Part shown: positions 26,311 through 39,100 of the stretch, piece by piece
Numbering within the stretch: position 1 is the first letter of the stretch
Layout of the letters: each line of letters starts with the position of its first letter
Program-made: the position numbers and the translations under genes
Notes under the pieces: model-generated
The model's input: the letters and a program-made list of their open reading frames with translations, nothing else
Database searches by the model: none
Told to the model about the DNA's origin: nothing
NCBI GenBank assembly: GCA_947462335.1
Contig: OX381710.1
Coordinates: 26,257,772-26,321,771 of the forward strand
From: Harmothoe impar
Taxonomy: Eukaryota; Annelida; Polychaeta; Phyllodocida; Polynoidae
Direction: 5' to 3'
Length of the DNA stretch: 64,000 nt

Positions 26311-26440
26311 GTTAAACCACTACTAGACCGCTGTACGTAGGATAATGGTGACAGCCTAGGCTGATCACGAGTCACAGACGAGTGTGCTCAGCCGTGACTA
26401 AGCCATTATCCTTAGTACAGGGGTCTGGAGTGGTTTAACT
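26311..26440. mobile_element. Small fold-back element, ~130 bp
   Basis: gttaaaccactactagacc ... ggtctggagtggtttaac are inverted. Inner arms ctgtacgtaggataatgg and ccattatccttagtacag also pair. It is a short MITE-like hairpin; TTAA lies at both edges, but the boundaries are not certain. Confidence 0.6.
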
Positions 26441-27008
26441 AACTTATGCCACACACTGCATTGAGTGTTTTTCTCACTTTTTGTACCTCATATACAGTCA
26501 GGCCATATATTTTGTTCTGACGACCAGGTGTGGTATAAATATCTATACAACAACCCATGGCATTGAGAATGGTCAAGAGAAACACTAGATCCCTCTTGTG
26601 TTAGTGAGGTGAACTAACTCTTGGGTTAGATATAGCCTGCTTCATGCTGGCTTTGAGCATATATATATAACAATAGATATGCTGCAGAATATGTTGCAAT
26701 GACCGGTTTGCTATCAATTTAACCAACGGCGGGAGGGCCATATAACAATGCATTTAGCCATGTGTGTTAGTGCTCGATTGGGGTTAGTTTTTCACTTTAC
26801 AAGGGTTAACAAACCAATCACAGATTAAATGTATTTGAGACCGAATATTTGAGACCAAATAATTATGATCTCTCATCGCAAACAAACAAAAATCAAAAAC
26901 ACTGTAAGATTGAATTATTAAGCGTTATGACAGCAAAATCTGACATGTACTTTTCTCAAATGGATTTAGTTAGTATTCATGAAGCATTTCCTATAAATAA
27001 GGTCCAAC

Positions 27009-27141
27009 CTGGGTCGAAGGCTGAGCTATCATATGGTGCCCCGATCGGTGTAACCACAGTTGTGCCCGGTTTGGTGGTTCCTGGAGTTGGGGAACGCTTT
27101 TCAAAGGAGTCGGGGGATGCTTTCCCTAATGGTGACACGCG
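27009..27141 (-). CDS. Cadherin cytoplasmic-tail exon downstream of the transposon nest
   Basis: 133-nt exon with a strong acceptor (ggtgttttttacag) and donor G|GTTGGA. It starts in phase 0, exactly matching the end of exon 35,767-35,819. It reads RVSPLGKASPDSFEKRSP, then a Thr/Pro/Gly-rich part, and ends APYDSSAFDP. The hydrophilic composition suits a cytoplasmic tail. It lies across the 8.6-kb intron that holds the LINE, so this gene's intron hosts the transposon nest. Family-level meaning of the tail is not known. Confidence 0.6.
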
Positions 27142-30100
27142 CTGTAAAAAAACACCACATTGATGTATTGTTGATGCTATTTTGAATATAGATTTACACA
27201 CACAGTAGAGCTTAGACTGTGTTTTTTTTAAATTCAGTTTTATTTGGTCTAGGTTTACAAGTAATCAATGATTGCGTTGTTCAGCCACGAAGTAACCTAG
27301 AGCGAGAGTGAGGCAGCTCCACACCAATCATTACTTACAAATAAATGGAATTACAAATCTTACATTTCGCCTACTTTAATATGACATTCTAAAAACCAAT
27401 AACAGATACACATACTAGTATTTATCTGAACTAATAACAGTAGCAACAGATTAGAAAGAATAGATGTCAGTGAGTATCAACTGCATTAACTACACAGATA
27501 ATCTTTGAACTCCAGAACTTAGGGAGTGGTCATTTTTTAACAACAGGGGTTGGGTCGGTGGATTTTCGTACGAGCGGGTCGACATTTTTTGGTCCCCCTT
27601 CGGTCCCCCCCCCCAAAGGCAAGTTGAAATTGAACGTGGCCGACCCCTTTGAGCTATAGTAATGCACTGGCTTGTTTTTTTTTGCTAAAAAAGGGGGCAA
27701 TTTTTCAAAGGGTACACATTTTTTAGGTCCCCCCAAATCCACCAACCCCCCTCCTTTAGTCAATACTGACGAACTTAGTTAATACTATCAGGTATAGTCA
27801 GTAATGCAGACAGACCTTAGTCATTCCATTTCTTTTAGTATTTTTGCATATCATTCTTCTGATCAATATCCCTATGACTAACCTGGAATAACCACTACAG
27901 CCTAAGGCCCGGAGCATTTAGATTATCAGTGTACACATTATCTACGATGTTTGGATCAATTTCTCACCGATTCTGGAGTCACATTGGATTTATATCATTG
28001 TATAATCATCAATTACGCAAGAAAGAGCAATCTCCCGAGGTACTTGGATATTTGCATACCTCCCCGTAATCGTAAAATAAAGCATATACCAACCGCAATC
28101 TTAAAGGTGTTAAAATGAGTTCGATTAAAGATGTGTTATCGATTTCAAAAAGAGAAAAATTTAAAAGAAGGGATTCAGGGGAGAGCTGAAATATACATAC
28201 AACAGGAGCAGTTTGCATGCGTCCAGATTCTTTAGTTTTTTTTGGTAAGGGAGTGTTCATTATTTATGGCAGAGAGGGGGGGGGGTGAGCATTTGAGGGG
28301 GGGGGGGCAATTTTTTTAGGGGTATTCAAAGGGGGGGGGGCTTTTTTTTTTACCCTATTCTTAGGGGGGGGGGCCTTTTTTTTAAGGGGTATTCCTAAAA
28401 ATGTCACGAAGTTAGTACATTGAAATGTCGCGAATTTTGGTAACAGCTTGTGTTATATTTTACCAAATTACGTCAATATTTTCTAAAATTTTCTAAAATT
28501 TTCCTCAAACTCCCAGCAAATTTCTCACTGCATCACTTTTGACACTCAGAATAGCCCACCGTTTTGTCAGTCTTCAAAAAAGTGCCGGCCTCATGTAAGC
28601 ACTGAGGGTAAGGAAAGCGGTGTCATGGCGGTACAGAGGTAAGCAGCACCCAGGAGCGCTCCGGCTATATTGTTGATTTAGTGCTATAATAGAGAGTGTG
28701 GAGTCACCATACTAGTCCAAGAACCCGATAAAGGTTTTGTGGTCACTATAATAGCAACTAATAGCCAATAGTGTGGTTACTTCTCACATACCATACGAAA
28801 ACTGTCGACTGCACCGCCCGCACTGACCAGCCCCGGCCACCGGCTACACAACAACATGGCGACAGCAGAGAGATCCGAGGTACAAGACCTTATCAAGGAG
28901 CTGTCGTATTCAAAAACCAGTACAGGAGAACCTACCTTGAACGCAAGGATGGGGACAGCACTACAACATCTCATGCAGACCACCATGGCGCTGGAGGAAA
29001 CGCAGGAGGCATATAAAAAGTCTCTGGAATTTTCCCAAGGTGAGGTGGATACGTTAAAAGTGTTACATAATGACCTGTCAACTAAGGTAGACGGACTGGA
29101 CAGCAGGCTGGCCAACACAGAGAGGCAAGTACGCGTCAATACAACAGAATTAAAGGAACATCTCACTGCTATAAATGTGCTCGACCACTCCTCCAGGAGA
29201 CGGAACCTTATAGTAGAGGGGGTGGAGTATAACAAGGATGAAGACACACGTATGGTTGCCTACACCCTATTCAAAAAGATCGACCCAGACCTAGAGGAAT
29301 ATGACATTGATATCACGTACAGACAGGGCCCCCCTACTGCCAGATCCAGAAAATGAGTTGTTTAAGCTGAGGAATGATAGCCGCGACAAAATTCTGGCCA
29401 GAAAGGGTACCCTCAGTAAAATGCCAGAACATAGGCATATATACATAAGTGAGGACACCAATATAGATATAAAGAAACAGAAAGCTGACGTACAGGCTAT
29501 TGCCAAACTAGCATATGAGTCTCATCTAGAGGTTAAACCAAGGGGGCGTGGCCTACTCTACGAGGGTCGCTACTATGCTCATGCTGACTTTAATGAACTA
29601 CCTGCGTCACTGAAGCTGGCAAGAGCAAGAACCCTTGTGACAGACTACATTGCATATCACTCAGATCTAGCTCCACTGAGCAATTTCTACACGTGTAAAA
29701 TAGTTTAAAATGGCAACACCTTCTCTTCAGTGGAACAAGCTTTAGCATGGGAAAAGGCTGAGTTTGCTGGTAGAGCCGATAAAATGCAAGACATTAAGGA
29801 TGCTTACACAGCCCTAAAGGCAATGAATATTGCGAAGCACATCATATGTCCAGAGTGGAAAAACATCGACGAGAGCCGCCTGTATGATCTTAATGTGCTT
29901 AACCCTTTCGTGCCCAGAACTCCAAAAGTGCGCGCTTTTACACCTATATATGTTGAAGAGGGCACCCTAGGTGCTCTAGTGCTCAGATTGAGATGATTCT
30001 AGGACTGAATTTAGCACAGTTTCACAGGCCTTCTAACGGTACCAGGTATCCTATGGTAGTATATGTGTGTATGTTGATGGGATGCTAGACTAGAAGATAT

Positions 30101-33100
30101 TATGAGTTTAAAATTGCCTTAAAAGCACTAAAAGTGCGCGCTCTGGCAATAGTAGGACAGATAAAATACAGAAATATTGGTAAAATAGTGAAAATATTGA
30201 TGAAAAATAAGTAAAAACCCTTTTTATTGGTTTTCTCTCGGGATTCCAATTACAATGTTGTTACCCTTCTATTTCCATTAGATATGCCTTCATTTGGAAC
30301 CCCAAAAGAACGTTTTCTAAGCCAATGTAGGCTTTTACCAACTTAAAGAGCAAAGTCTGGCCTTTAGATGGCAATATTGATCGATATCAGTGAAAAGAAC
30401 GTTTGTGGTTGTCATGGCAACCCAAGTTGGAATTTTTTTTAAATAGTGTTGAAAAGGGCACTTCAATAGCTTTCAGAAAATATAATATAAAGCATATGTC
30501 AGAACAAAATATTGATTGGTTACCCAATCTACCAATTGTAATGTAAATAAACTTGACTTTCATGATAGTTCTGGGCACAAAAGGGTTAAGTACACTCAGA
30601 ATGATGAACTGAACGCTGTACTCAAGATGTCAGGCTCCAGGGTGCTTCTGGAAGCAACCAGTGATTTATACTGGGGGGCCGGGGGGGGGGGGGGGCTAAA
30701 ATCCAAGGCCGTGCTCAAAGGCACCTACAAGGGGAAAAATAGGGGGGGCCGAATCCTGATGGATGTAAGGCTCCACATATTTGGAATAGCTATCCCCCCC
30801 TCCCCCAACGATAGAGCTCTTCAAACTGGCGCTAATCAACAACAAGTGACTGCCACGCCCCCTCCGCCACAAGCACAACCAGCGACCACGCCCCCTCAGG
30901 ACAGCCCAGCAGACCGAGCAGCCACTGCAGCCATAGCAAGGAGTGCATCACCCACCTTGCAATGGCCGAACCAACAACAACAGCAGCAACAACAACTACA
31001 GCAACAGCAGGACGCAATCCAACAACAGCCACAACAACAACAACAACAACAGACTGTGCAGCCCGTGGTAGCAGATGGGTCTGATGAGACCATGGTTAAA
31101 ACACCACAAGTGACAATCGCCCAACTACAACAACAACAACGTGACATGCAGCAGCAGCCACGTGACAAGCCGCAACAACAGCAGCCGCAACAACAGCAGC
31201 CGCAACAACAACAACAACAACAAACGTCACCACAGCCCCCCAAGACTGGACCTATTGAGTTCAACCTGTCTCCACATGTAACCACACCGAAGCCGCAAAG
31301 ATACTCTATGAGAACTAGGCCAGAGGGAACGGGAGCAGCCGCAGGGACAATGCCCTCCTCCAGTGTTGAAGGAAAACCCCCAAAGGCTAAATCTGAGACG
31401 AGGAAATTGCAACAACACATAGCTAGTCTCTTCACTCAGAGCAGCAAGAAGAAAAAATGACAATTGCCCATCGTATAACCCGTAAAAACGCTGTGCACAT
31501 AATATGTAACACTCATTAATTTTAAGTAATGAATCAATTAAAGGCTAAAATATCAAAGTATATACATACAATGTAGCAAACACATTCTGTAATTGCCAGG
31601 GCGGAGTAGACAGTCCCCCTAGGGTACAAGGTGGTTTAGGCCGAGAGGGCTAACGACCCTGGTCTAGTTGTGAAACCAACCAAGAGACGCGAAATCAACA
31701 TGATATATTTGACCCAGTAAGGGGGCGACAAGCTCCAGGCCCTATGAATGATTGCATTGACCCACTGAGACACTGCCAGAATATATAAACAGTATGACAA
31801 GGTTATAGCCTACATATAGGAGTTTCGTTAATACATTGATAGTACCGGTATTAAATGTATTCTTTTATATGGTTTTACATTATATATATAATTTGTACGC
31901 TTGTAATAATTTTTTCTAATGAATTATGTTCCTAAAAGGGATTACAACCTCTCATGTACGGTAGATATCTATTAACTCCACTCAAAAGTTATTACATGTT
32001 GATTCCGGGGCGCTGCCGACTGTCATGTACACCAATATAAGTAGAGCTAATTATAATCATCCCATACTAGGTATCATGCATGTCATCATCATAACAGATA
32101 TAAAAAACACTCTCTGTATATCTCTCCATGAGTTTTTTACATGATATAACCAACGAGAAGGGTCTTCTTTTTAAGTGTATGAACGCTAGAAGCATTTATA
32201 AGAAAAAAAGCACTGTTTCTCTGATTGTTAATAGTGATGTGACAGGCGTATGTGAATCATGGCTACAGCCATCCACCTCTGACATGGATATGGTCATTCC
32301 AGGCTATCAATTTGTAAGATTAGACAGGAGGCCTACCATTAATAAGAATGCTGGGGGACTCATGCTGTACATGCGTGATACATATATAGCTGAAGTCGAC
32401 ATAGACTCATCATGTATAAACAAGGAGTATGAAATTCTATGTGTAGATATTTTAATAGGAATTATTAAGTATAAAGTGTATGTCTGCTATAGACCACCTG
32501 ATCATGATGTTGATAAGGCTGCTATATATAACAAATTAAGGGATCTCAAGAAGAATGTTTCAAAAAATAGAAAGATAATAATGTTAGGAGATTTTAATAT
32601 CAACCTGTTTAACGACAAGGATGTTGAAGAAGCCGGAGTGAATAACTTTTGTACAGAGAATGAGCTCTTTCAGCTGATCGACACTCCCACGCGTCTAGTA
32701 TCTAACACGCTAATTGATCACATATATACTAATGTACATAATATAGCTAAAACTGGGACAATTGATTTTCATATTTCTGATCACTCGCCCATATACATGC
32801 TGCTCAAATGTAAACGCACTAAGATTGCAAAAAAAACCATTCAGGCCAGATCTTATAAGAAATATGACTTTTTACACTTTAAAAATAGATTGCAAGCGCA
32901 TGAATGGCAAGAGGTTACAAATATTAATGACCCTGATATTATGTGGGATCGTATAATTAATGTAATACAAGATTACTTAGATATTGATTGTCCTTTAAGA
33001 ATGATAACTATACCTGTCTTTACACCTGAATGGATGTCTCCTACTGTTATTAAAGCCATGGACGATAGAGACTATGCTTATAGAATTGTTAGACGTTATC

Positions 33101-36100
33101 CTAATGAGGACAATTGGCGTATAGCTAACTTCCACAGGAATAATGTAGAAGAAATGATTTTTAATAGTAGGAAAAATAAGGTCCAGACTCTGTTAATACA
33201 TAGGAAAGACGATCCTAAGAAATTCTGGGAAGGGGTGCGTAAACTCCTACCGGTAAAGGCAGCGACCATCCTATTGAAATTAAGGGATAAAACCACAGGT
33301 GATATGGTACCCCCTGGAGGCTGCGCGGCATATATTAACAGGTTCTTTTCTACCATTGGGAAAAAGCTAGATGAACTGCCACCTGCTCCTGCATTTACCG
33401 GTACTAGACATATTAATGCCCCTGAGGTAGACTGTGACCTGCTATACCCGATTGGATATTTGGAATTAATTAAATTAATTAAAGGTATTAAAATTCATAA
33501 ACCATCTGCTATTAAGAATATAAAGAGCCATGTTATTAAGGATGCCTTTCTATCTATTCCTGAAATAATTCTTTGTTTATTTAACAAATGTTTAAGCACT
33601 AAATATTTTCCTTCAGTATGGAAGACTGCCACTGTTGTGCCGCTTCCAAAAAAAGCAAATTCCTTGGATGTAAATGACTTAAGGCCTATTAGTTTGTTAG
33701 CTATACCTGGTAAATTATTAGAAAAAATCATCTGTAATAGGTTACAAACTCACATGTCGATATACCACCTTCTCACTGACCACCAGCATGGATACCGTAA
33801 ATGTCATTCTACACAGTCAGCTATTAGTGCACATATTTGTAATATCCTAGATAACATAATAATTGATAAACCCACCTTTTCTATATATTTAGATTATAAA
33901 AAAGCTTTCGATACTGTCTCACATTCTATTCTTTTTCCAAAAATTTCTAATTTTGGACTTAGCAAAAATACATGCGAGTGGTTTAGGAGTTACTTGACTG
34001 GTAGATCACAGTGTGTTAAGGCCAATAATATCTTATCACACAAGCTTCCTATTACTTTTGGCGTACCCCAAGGGTCCGTATTAGGCCCTGTATTATTTTC
34101 TATTTATGTAAATTCTCTTCCTGATTTGTATAATTATGACATAACCTTGTATGCCGATGACGCGGTGATCTCGACAACAAATGAACATTGTATGCATGAT
34201 GCCCTTAGCCTATTGTCTGAATGGTGTGTTACCAATAGTTTAACCATTAATGAAAAAAAGACAAAATGGATGCTCTTTAATAATATTCACCATGTAAATC
34301 CAACCTTTAAACTTAATGGCATTGATATTGAAAGGGTAACATGCTTCCAATATCTGGGGCTATCTATTGACCCTGATCTAAAGTTTATTCAGCATCGAAA
34401 AATTGTTAGTTGTAATCTCAGAAACAAGGTTCATCAATTAGCTAATATTAGACATTTTGTGGATATCCTCACTGCCTTGGATGTATATAAGAGCATGGTC
34501 TTACCGACTTTTGATTATGTGGATTACATGTGGGACAGGTTGAATGTGGGGGAGAACAAGCAGCTTCAGTACATACAAAACAAATCCCTGAGAATAATTT
34601 ACAAAGTAAAATTAGAAGAAAACCCTACTATGAATACAATTCAACTACATAATGAGAGTAAATGTATGTTCTTAGATAAAAGGAGAAAAATACATTTACT
34701 CTTTTATGCCTTTTCTTTAGCAAAAAATCCACTTTACATTGACGATAGGCCTATTGCAACCAGAAGACACGTTGGTAAAAGAATGCTTGTTCCGCCCACC
34801 CTAAAACCACTAGTCACACGCAGCGCTCGATATAGGGCAGTAACCATATGGAATGAATTAAAGGCAAAGTATACGTTAATTGAAGACCTTTCTGAGTTTA
34901 AAAAGGCAATTAAGTTAGATATTGACACCTGCTTTATGTAAAAAGTAATATATTTTATTGTCATATTAGTTCCTGTCACATGTTCTCATCTCATCTCATC
35001 ACTCATCGTCAACTGAGCTAATCAGAGATAGATTTGTTTACTATACTTAGCTCCTTTGAGAGAATGTACATGATTGCTATGACATAATTTTTATACGTTG
35101 CATCCACTGAGAGACTTACAAAAGAAAGAGGTCCTGATGGAAGAACGGCAACGCGCCGAATCATTGTAATTACCCATGTAATTATTTACCTGAATAAACA
35201 CAAAAAAAAAAGGGAGCTTCCAATTTATAAGCACTGGGGCCCTTAAACTCAACGGTATGTAAGTCAAGTGTCTGAGGTTTGACTATTATCACTCACCAGC
35301 GAGTATCATGAGACGTTTACACTAAAACACCTCACAAATGGATGTATTTGTTGCAAGGTAGTAAATTGTAGGTAAAAAAGTGCCCAGGATTAAATGCATA
35401 CAATTAGTAGACACCAACATCGTTTTTGTAATAAAGTTGAAAACAATCCAGGGTGAGGGGGGGGGCGCTTTTTTTTCAACCTATTCCGAGGGGGGGGGCC
35501 TTTTTTTTTCAACCTATTCCGAGAGGGGGGCCAATTATTTTTGACGTATTCGATTTGCTAAACGCTCACCCCCCCCCTGCCATAAATAATGAACACTCCC
35601 TAAGAACCAAGGTTACGGGTGGTATTCTTTTTTTAGATTACAGGATCTTAAGATTATGCGAATGTCCAGGCTCCTTGAGAGTACATCCCTATGAGCATCA
35701 ATTACCTAACACTAACAGATTTAGCGCTTAACTCTCTTATATATATAGTCTGACTTGTGTACTTACCGTAGAACTAGGAATGGCTATCAAGTCTCGGCCA
35801 GTACGCCTTGGCTTGAGAGCTGGAATCATTATACGAAATATCAGCAACAGACTTGGTGGAGTCAATTGTGTAGTGAGAGGCAATCACCTGGTATTAACAA
35901 TCTTTTTTTTCTGGACTAGTGATACTGCCTGTTGTTTATAAAGAAATATCATAAACCTTTAATCCTATCGGCAATGTTTGAGTGCGGTCAGTTTTAGTCA
36001 CCACTATTCATTCAAATAGTAATAGCTACCTTATGGCAACATGGTTTTAGGTTACTTACATTCTGTAGACCCTTCATCCACATTCTCCTTGAGTCTGGAA

Positions 36101-39100
36101 AGATAGATTGCATATCAAATTATATAAATATCATCAGATTATAGGAAGTGAAGAGAAACTGTAACACACAAAAGTCGATCTATTGAATTGTCAAACGGGA
36201 TATACGTTATCTTACATCAAACGTTATATAACGTTTTGCCACAATAAGTATATATATATTATGTGTATAGAAATATATAAAACATATATATTATATGTAT
36301 AAGATATATAAAACAAATAGATAGGTGTCCAGTTGTCTACCTTTTGGAGGTCTGTGTGAGTTTGATGGCAAGTACAATGATGGTGGCTGTCAGTGCGGCA
36401 ATGATCAGACAGAGTATAGTCATGACCGCCTTCCCCGTCGGTGTCTCCAGCCATGGAGTCTCAGGAGGCGGAGTTGTCGGTGCCTCAGTAGTCGTTATTG
36501 TGGTATTATAGGGATTTTCAACTGAGACAATACCAAAGGCTGCAAGGTCTCCACCTGTTAGTTGATTACAAATTAACATATTCAATGAGGGGACAACAGG
36601 TGAGGTAGGAGGGGCATGGTGACGGGAGGTGTGGGAGTGGGAAGACAACAGGAGAGGTAGGAGGGGCATGGTGACGGGAGGTGTGGGAGTGGGAAGACAA
36701 CAGGAGAGGTATGAGGGGCATGGTGACAGGAGGTGTGGGAGTGGGAAGACAACAGGAGAGGTAGGAGGGGCACGGTGACGGAAGTGTGGGAGTGGGAAGA
36801 CAACGGGAGAGGTAGGAGGGGCATGGTGACGGAGGTGTGGGAGTGGGAAGACAACGGGAGAGGTAGGAGGGGCATGGTGACGGGAGGTGTGGGAGTGGGA
36901 AGACAACGGGAGAGGTAGGAGGGGCATGGTGACAGAAGTGTGGATGTTGGAAGAGAACGGGAGAGGTAGGAGGGACATGGTGACAGAAGTGTGGATGTTG
37001 AAAGACAACGGGAGAGGTAGGATGGGCATGGTGACAGAAGTGTGGGAGTGGGAAGACAACGGGAGAGGTAGGAGGGGCATGGTGAAGGAAGTGTGGGAGT
37101 GGGAAGACAACAGGAGAGGTAGGAGGGGCATGGTGACGGAAGTGTGGGAGGCGGGGGGGGGGCAGGAGAGTTAGGAGGGGCATGATGACGGAAGTGTGGG
37201 AGTGGGAAGACAACAGGAGAGGTAGGAGGGGCATGATGAAGGAAGTGTGGGAGTGGGAAGACAACAGGAGATGTAGGAGGGGCATGGTGACAGAAGTGTG
37301 GATGTTGGAAGAGAACGGGAGAGGTAGGAGGGACATGGTGACGGAAGTGTGGGAGTGGGAAGACAACAGGAGAAGTAGGAGGGGCATGATGAAGGAAGTG
37401 TGGGAGTGGGAAGACAACAGGAGATGTAGGATGGGCATGGTGACAGAAGTGTGGATGTTGGAAGACAACGGGAGAGGTAGGAGGGGCATGGTGAGGGAGG
37501 TGTGGGAGTGGGAAGACAACAGGAGAGGTAGGAGGGGCATGATGAAGGAAGTGTGGGAGTGGGAAGACAACAGGAGAGGTAGGAGGGGCATGGTGACGGA
37601 AGTGTGGGAGTGGGAAGACAACGGGAGAGGTAGGAGGGGCATGGTGAAGGAAGTGTGGGAGTGGGAAGACAACAGGAGACACAGGCCGAATGAGAGCCTT
37701 CTGGTAGAGATGGTCTGCAGGGGGTGGTAGTATTAGGGTAAGGCCCGACACTCGTATGGTACGGTCATCTAGGCACGTAGACGTTGTACCTGTAGTGTTG
37801 TATAAAGCCAGTAGATGTCTCTGGTGTATAACAGGTCTGAGTCTACGTGCCTAGATGACCGTACCATACGAGTGTCGGGCCTTACCCTAATACTACCACC
37901 CCCTGCAGACCATCTCTACCAGAAGGCTCTCATTCGGCCTGTGACAGGAGAGGTAGGAGGGGCATGGTGACGGAAGTGTGGGAGTGGGGGGGGGGGCAGG
38001 AGAGTTAGGAGGGGCATGGTGACGGAAGTGTGGGAGTGGGAAGACAACGGGAGAGGTAGGAGGGGCATGGTGACAGAAGTATGGATGTTGGAAGAGAACG
38101 GGAGAGGTAGGAGGGGCATGGTGACGGAGGTGTGGGAGTGGGAAGACAACAGGAGAGGTAGGAGGGGCATGGTGACGGGAGGTGTGGGAGTGGGAAGACA
38201 ACAGGCATTGTGTTGGAGCACTAGTACTTCGTTTTAAAAGAGTTTCTTTTACTATAGAAATGCGGAAGAGAAAGTCACAATCTTAAGAATTAGTTTGTTA
38301 TGAACAAAATTCGTTATAATAGAGTTTGTAATGACGAGGTTTTACTGTATAATAGGAACTGACTGACGTATTTATATGAAATTATCTTAAAGGTCTATGT
38401 GACACACTGTAGAGCTGTGGGATGGGGTCTCCAGTAGGGGTAAGGAGTAGGTTGGTCAGCTCGTCCGCCGTCATGAATGTCAGGTCTCCGTCATCGTTAG
38501 AGATGGTTGCATACGCTGACACCTGCGTCTGAACAGGGAATGACCTAGCCACACAGGGATGTATATTAGAACTATAGTTGAATATCATTAAATTGGCATA
38601 GTCCGATGATTAGGGCTCAAAATCTGATTTTGCTAAAACTGAACCAGAATCTCCAAAATGACCAAACTTCATGTCCTACTTACTCAATGATATTTTATTG
38701 TACTCCATCTTTCAAATATGATATTATAATGACCTTTTGAACTCATTTAAGTAGAATTTGAAATATGGAAAATATCGGACCATGTCACTTTAAGGCCTAC
38801 AGAGCTGTTCAAAGGTGAGAAAAAATTTGAATTATGCTGCCTCTTTCATTATAGGTATTAGATAGTCTTAAATAAGTACCAAACTGACAGAATAAGTAGT
38901 AATGGCTCAAACCTACGTTGTGGTCTGGAGTAATTTGCGACGTCCTGAAGCTGAAGTTGTAGAAGTTGCTTGATAAATCCCAATACTCACTACTGTATTT
39001 CCTGATAAGCTTGCAACTAGACTCGCCATACGAGTCCTGAAATTGACCAAGGGAAATTCTCTTAAAGGCACAGATCTCGGTACCCCTCCAGCGACAGTCG

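Larger units (their letters stand above)
28856..31460 (+). pseudogene. LINE ORF1: coiled-coil/RNA-binding protein fused to NADAR domain and Gln-rich tail, disrupted
   Basis: Segment 1 (28,856-29,356): heptad-like coiled coil (TLKVLHNDLSTKVDGLDSRL), then RRRNLIVEGVEY, the start of an L1-ORF1p-like RRM. Segment 2 (frame of 29,301-29,708): the C-terminal RNA-binding part (KILARKGTLSKMPEHRHIYI, LKLARARTLVTDYIA), leading directly into the NADAR domain. Then a Gln-rich tail (30,840-31,230) and a basic end TRKLQQHIASLFTQSSKKKK. Three lesions: a frameshift near the C-run at ~29,330, a TAA stop at 29,706-29,708, and a 683-bp MITE at 29,903-30,585. The MITE plus its TTAA duplication (687 bp) preserves frame. 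L1-like ORF1p normally binds element RNA. The NADAR fusion is the unusual part. Confidence 0.75.
28620..35211 (+). mobile_element. Non-LTR retrotransposon (LINE) with NADAR-containing ORF1
   Basis: Two-ORF LINE on the + strand: ORF1 at 28,856-31,460 (broken), a 667-nt spacer, and ORF2 at 32,128-34,941 (intact). The 3' end is an aataaa signal followed by an A-run ending about 35,211. The 5' end is uncertain (28.4-28.85 kb) and no target-site duplication was identified. ORF2 has an apurinic-type endonuclease and RT typical of the jockey/CR1-like group. ORF1 has an L1-like coiled coil plus RNA-binding part. It sits in antisense orientation inside an intron of the cadherin gene. Confidence 0.85.
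28249..35600. mobile_element. TAA-flanked inverted-repeat element split by a LINE
   Basis: Left end GGGAGTGTTCATTATTTATG (28,249) and the exact inverted right end (to 35,600) continue into matching poly-G and GTGAGC phrases (about 38 bp). TAA flanks both sides (28,246-28,248; 35,601-35,603), as for PIF/Harbinger-type targets. Its own sequence remains at about 28,249-28,600 and 35,212-35,600 (G/C-run with tattc phrases). The LINE fills the middle. No transposase ORF is seen. Confidence 0.65.

Noticed and set aside
30516..30585. N-terminal residues of the 314-codon ORF ending at 31,460
   Set aside because: These codons lie in the MITE right end; the real ORF1 sequence resumes at 30,590.
35820..35887. 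Alternative longer version of the tail exon (acceptor at 35,887)
   Set aside because: In the incoming phase it stops after eight codons; the acceptor at 35,819 keeps the frame and joins the next exon.
36566..38221. Long minus- and plus-strand ORFs (up to 389 codons) with Pro/His/Ser- or Trp/Glu/Arg-rich repeats
   Set aside because: They are translations of a 51-bp minisatellite (multiple of three), open in several frames on both strands; no start, splice or domain support.
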